The position numbers were made by a program, and so were the translations under genes. The notes under the pieces are model-generated. The model did not search any database, was not told the DNA's origin, and worked only from the letters and a program-made list of their open reading frames with translations. Below are positions 60,601 to 64,000 of a DNA stretch of 64,000 nt, piece after piece. How positions within the stretch are numbered: position 1 is the first letter of the stretch; each line of letters starts with the position of its first letter. This stretch comes from Eledone cirrhosa. Taxonomy: Eukaryota; Mollusca; Cephalopoda; Octopoda; Eledonidae. The stretch spans positions 57,378,300 through 57,442,299 of the forward strand of contig OZ024745.1 of assembly GCA_964016885.1 (NCBI GenBank), in the 5' to 3' direction.

Positions 60601-62015
60601 ATTTGGGTACCCGGTTTTTTTATGGGGGGGAGGTCCGTTTTTTATTTGGGTGCCCCGTTTTTGTATGGGGTGTCCATTTTTTATTTGGGTGCTCCGTTTT
60701 TTATTTGGATGCCTCGTTTTTTTATGGGGGGGTGTCCGTTTTTTAAGGGGGGGGGTCCGTTTTTTATTTGGGTGCCCCGTTTTTTACTTGGGTGCCCCGT
60801 TTTTTATGGAGGTTGTCCGTTTTCTATTTCGGTGCCCCGTTTTTTATTTGGGTACCCGGTTTTTTTATGGGGGGGTCCGTTTTTTATTTGGGTGCCCCGT
60901 TTTTTATTTGGGTGCCCCGTTCTTTATGGGGGGTCCGTTTTTTATTTGGGTGCCCCGTTTATTATTTGGGTGCCCCGTTTTTTTAAGGTGGTATCCGTTT
61001 TTTATTTGGGTGCCCCGTTTTTTATTTGGGTGCCCCGTTTTTTATGGGTGCCCAGTTTTTTATTTGGGTGCCCCGTTTATTATTTGGGTGCCCCGTTTTT
61101 TTAAGGTGGTATCCGTTTTTTATTTGGGTGCCCCGTTTTTTTATTTGGGTGTCGCGTTATTTATTTCGCCGTTTTTTATTTGTGTGCCCCGTTTTTTATG
61201 GGGGGGGTCCGTTTTGTTATTTGGTTGCCCCGTTTTTTATTTGTGTGCCCCGTTATTTATTTGGGTGACCCGTTTTTTATTTGGGTGCCCCGTTTTTTAT
61301 GGGGGTCCGTTTTTTATTTGGGTGCTCCGTTTTGTTATTTGGTTGCCCCGTTTTTTATTTGTGTGCCCCGTTATTTATTTGGGTGACCCGTTTTTTATTT
61401 GGGTGCCCCGTTTTTTATGGGGGTCCGTTTTTTATTTGGGTGCTCCGTTTTATATTTGGGTGCGCCGTCTTTTTATTTGGGTGCCCAGTTTTTTTATTTG
61501 GGTGCCCCGTTTTTTATTTGGGTGCCCCGTTTTTTTAAGGGGGTATCCGTTTTTTATTTGGGTGCCCCGTTTTTTTATTTGGGTGTCGCGTTTTTTTATT
61601 TGGGTGCCCCGTTTTTTTATTTGGGTGCCCCGTTTTTTTATGGGGGCGGATCGGTTTTTTTATTTGGGTGCCCCGTTTTTTATTTGTGTGCCCCGTTTTT
61701 TATGGGGGGGTATGCGTTTTTTATTTGGTTGCCCCGTTTTTTATTTTGGTGCCCCGTTTTTTATTTAGGTGCCCCGTTTTTTTTTGCGTGCCCGTTTTGT
61801 AAGGTGGTGTCCGTTTTTTATTTGGGTGCCCCTTTTTTTATTTGGGTGCACCGTTTTTTTTATTTAGGTGCGCCGTTTTTTTATGGGGGGGTCCGTTTTT
61901 TATTTGGGTGCCCCGTTTTTTATTTGGGTGCCCCGTTTTTTATGAGGGTGGGTCGTTTTTTATTTGGGTGCCCCGTTTTTTATTTGGGTGCTCCGTATTT
62001 TTATTTGGGTGCCCC

Positions 62016-63186
62016 AATTCACACTTTTGAAGTGAAATGGCAAAGAGTTCCCGTATACCTTTAGGTGATTTCAACAAAGCACCCTGTGCTAAAGTGGAAT
62101 CCCATTGCGAATCATCTTCCAAAAGACCACGCTTAAAGCAGGCTTGCCGTTTCATATCACATATTTCTTCATCAACAATTTTGAGGTCCTGAAAACTGTG
62201 TGGGCCTACAACTTCATGCAGAAGAAGGTGGAGATGAAACACTCATGCTGACTTGGGGGCACAGTGCAAACCCTTCCAAGACAGCTGTCAAACTTTACAC
62301 CAGGATGCCTGACCTTATTTTCTTCGCACCCTAGTGTTTTTAGACCATATAAAGTAGGATGTAACCTGGGAGTACACAATTGCTTGCGCAAATGTATCGA
62401 ACTGGCAAAGTTTGAAGAAACCTGTCAGAGTGGTCTCTTTCGGATCGGCGGCCAGCTTGCCGGCGGTTTGTTCCGTAAAGTAAACCCTTTGCCCATTTTC
62501 CAAATGTACCGCAAGCTGTACGATGGCGGTGTGCTGTTAGTGTAGAGGGAAACCAAATAGGCGCTAAAATGCTTCATTGCTATTGATGTACCGCCCCGCC
62601 AGGTATTCTGTGACATCATCAGAGCCCTTATTTACATATTTGCATATGTATTTTATAGACTTGACGGAGTTGCAAAACTCAACGTTGATGTGGGCGTTTA
62701 ACATCTTCAAGAGAAGCGAGCTGTAAGGGACCACCCATTTATTGTCGACTCGACCTCCCTTTAATGTTGTGGTGAAGCCAGCGTTCTCGGGCCTTCTCCG
62801 CCCGTACTCATCGCCACCAGTCTGAGTCTCGTCAACAAATCTTTTGGGGTATCTCTTACTGCACGACCCCCCTTTCAGATACGTGTGATGCTCATTAGGA
62901 CCCGACCTACACGGACCATGTTAGCTTTGACGATATCATATAATTCCTGGTCAGTTGCTGGGTTAGGGATTTCAGCCGAAATTAAGCTGTCTATGGCATT
63001 TGAATTGATTTTGTCAGCTAACCAAATCAAAATGTGAGCATGTGGCAGCACTCGTTTTTGCCATTCGACGGTGAACATGTCACATTTTACAGCCCCAAAT
63101 ACCTGACCTTTTTGATTAAACCATGAGTTTAGCCAGTTTCAGTCTGAACACTCTGGCAATGAGGTCATGTCTGTTCGAATAATTTT
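62016..63186 (-). pseudogene. Helitron Rep (HUH nuclease) half, broken
   Basis: The N-terminal half of a RepHel protein, which nicks and joins DNA during rolling-circle transposition. From 63186 down: a DLIARVFRLKL block, then the HUH motif in LPHAHIL (His-Ala-His at 63042-63034), NAHINVEF, the two-tyrosine motif KYICKYVNK (about 62655-62625) and LENGQRVYF. Next comes a TVPPSQHECF / HLHLLLHEVVGPHSF region, then RGLLEDDSQW and GIRELFAI, ending at the array border near 62016. Breaks: a stop near 63125, frameshifts near 62918, 62390 and 62237, and a stop replacing a Trp-position codon near 62560. The helicase half is absent on this side. The catalytic motifs are still readable but could not be translated as one protein. 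Confidence 0.82.
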
Positions 63187-63334
63187 ACCCAAGAAAAAGT
63201 TCACGGTTACATTCCGATTCATAGGTCTATAGCATTAATCTGTTATATGAAGTGTTATTTTGCGGGTTGTTATTTGCTATAAGCCGATTGAAAATGACCC
63301 AGATAAGCCGTATGTCAATACGGATCGCTCCACT
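63187..63334. other. Unassigned DNA upstream of the Rep half
   Basis: No clear continuation of the Helitron N-terminus. The boundary of homology is uncertain. Confidence 0.35.
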
Positions 63335-63511
63335 GCAGTATTGTCATATAGGGGGTGAAGAACGACAGAGAGAGAAAAACAGTTAAATTATAAAGAGGGG
63401 GAATATACGGAACGCTCCATTTGATCATACACATTGTTTCTCTCTTTGCAGTGTTGTCATATAGGGAGTGAAGAGCGACAGAGAGAGTAAAGCAGTTACA
63501 TTATAGAGAGG
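63335..63511. repeat. 64-bp direct repeat, offset 113 bp
   Basis: 63335-63398 and 63448-63511 match with about seven differences. Both contain TTGTCATATAGGG, GTGAAGA and CGACAGAGAGAG. Possibly remains of a minisatellite in a Helitron 5' region. Confidence 0.8.
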
Positions 63512-63895
63512 TCGTTATTGTTACGTTTGTTGTTTTATAAATTCATCTGTTGCTTTTGAATATTTGTTATTTGATGTAAAATGTAAGTGTGTACCTAAAC
63601 TGTAATGGAGACGGAGGCAGTAACCTTTTAAAGAGAGTTGCAGAGGAGATTGAGGGTAGTGAGAGGAATGAAGCGTGTAAGAGAGAGGGTTACAAATGTA
63701 TTTAGTTTTATCGATTTTTCTTCCTAGAAGCAGGACATCCTTGGCAAAAATAATTACGCGTTGACCTGCCCTGGTAAATTTGGAGCACATTGGAAAAAAG
63801 TCATCAAAATCGGTAGAGAAATGTGGAAATGGATAAAAATCATACACACACACAGACAGACATCTACCCTTTTATATATATCGAGATATATATAA
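63512..63895. other. Unassigned DNA with an unclassified minus-strand frame
   Basis: A 110-codon minus-strand frame at 63521-63853 has no domain that I recognise. Its start region overlaps a CACA microsatellite, so it is probably not a gene. A short CA and TA tract closes the stretch. Confidence 0.35.
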
Positions 63896-63925
63896 CTAGC
63901 AGTTTAGCCCAGAGTTTATCGGGTT
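63896..63925 (-). mobile_element. Helitron-type 3' terminus, element continues right
   Basis: CTAGCAGTTTAGCCCAGAGT matches the layout of the 15563 terminus: on the minus strand a weak CCCG...GGG hairpin, about 8 nt, then CTAG against a TATATA tract. The element body would run beyond 64000. Confidence 0.5.
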
Positions 63926-64000
63926 TGTTCATTTGCTATGAAAAGTTACAAATAGGTAAACGTAGCTTGAAAGCGCATAAGCTTATCAATTATGTGCATA

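Larger units (their letters stand above)
17717..62015. repeat. 44-kb minisatellite array of 19-21-bp units
   Basis: An uninterrupted tandem array. Type A unit is GGGTGCCCCGTTTTTTATTT (20 bp; 21 when the T-run is seven). Type B is ATGGGGGGGTCCGTTTTTT (about 19 bp, with variable G-run). A rarer type carries AAGGGGGTGTCCG. Total length over unit size gives roughly 2,200 units. On the + strand the A consensus has 10 T, 5 G, 4 C and 1 A. A and B units are interspersed in irregular orders, and long blocks of that order are reused as higher-order repeats. No other sequence is inserted anywhere that I can see. The + strand stays open over hundreds of codons in all three frames because the units contain no TAA, TAG or TGA. 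The resulting FIWVPRF / YLGAPFF / LFGCPVF readings are not supported as genes. Confidence 0.95.

Noticed and set aside
17717..62015. Very long + strand open frames (up to about 850 codons) reading as Phe/Trp/Gly/Pro-rich repeat proteins
   Set aside because: All three frames are open at once because the unit has no stop triplets. The readings change with each T- or G-run length, and the starts are arbitrary. This is composition, not a gene family.
17717..62015. CRISPR-like array
   Set aside because: The repeats are directly tandem with no unique spacers, no leader and no cas genes, and the context is a eukaryotic transposon landscape.
17717..62015. Telomeric or known centromeric satellite
   Set aside because: The unit does not resemble TTAGGG, and the array is interstitial and flanked by Helitron sequence. 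Nothing in the window supports a centromere role.
15563..63186. Array as a simple insertion into one Helitron with a target-site duplication
   Set aside because: The duplicated border segments are only about 58% identical by hand count, far too diverged for a target duplication made by one insertion, unless very old. The flanks are better read as two related copies or an old internal duplication.

Overview
This window looks like repeat-rich DNA from a mollusc, most likely an octopus-type cephalopod. Two tRNA-derived SINE copies match the cephalopod SINE family from memory (a TTTGCCTTTCATCC block and a GGGGTCGATAAA-like block near a B box). Long TA, CA, ATT and GTA microsatellites and decayed LINEs and Helitrons fit as well. 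I see no intact host gene, no tRNA or rRNA gene, and no bacterial-type operon. Every recognisable protein-coding stretch is transposon-derived and carries stops or frameshifts.

Layout, left half. 1-2420 is the 3' part of a Tx1/L1-like non-LTR retrotransposon on the + strand (RT with YADD, C-terminal Cys/His knuckle, 3' UTR with AATAAA). 2421-5990 holds minus-strand LINE material ending in (AAT)n tails. The main copy encodes RT (YMDD), a Cys knuckle and a restriction-like endonuclease, and is broken by an identical 185-bp inverted duplication. 6039-8294 has microsatellites and a Helitron-type 3' terminus. 8228-10480 is a composite tandem repeat: AT-rich frames enclosing a variable number of GC-rich units of about 172 bp, with a SINE inserted in it. 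10481-15560 is non-coding DNA with a heptamer array, TA tracts, three strong palindromes (about 109, 222 and 545 bp), a second SINE with target-site duplication, and an eroded Helitron end.

Layout, right half. 15563-17729 is the 3' half of a minus-strand Helitron (PIF1-like helicase and a hairpin/CTAG terminus). About 17717-62015 (44 kb) is one uninterrupted minisatellite of 19-21-bp units, consensus GGGTGCCCCGTTTTTTATTT, with several layers of higher-order repeats. 62016-63186 is the 5' half of a Helitron protein gene, same strand (Rep HUH and two-tyrosine motifs). 63187-64000 holds a 64-bp direct repeat and the 3' terminus of a further Helitron running off the window.

How the parts relate. 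Read on the minus strand, Rep half, 44-kb array and helicase half lie in the order of one RepHel gene. But the two halves overlap by about 80 nt of homologous, diverged coding sequence, one copy at each border of the array. The array therefore either bridges two related Helitrons or grew inside a duplicated Helitron segment. That arrangement, plus the helically phased T-tracts and multi-level amplification of the array, is the most unusual thing here. The long open frames across the array follow from its base composition and are not treated as genes.
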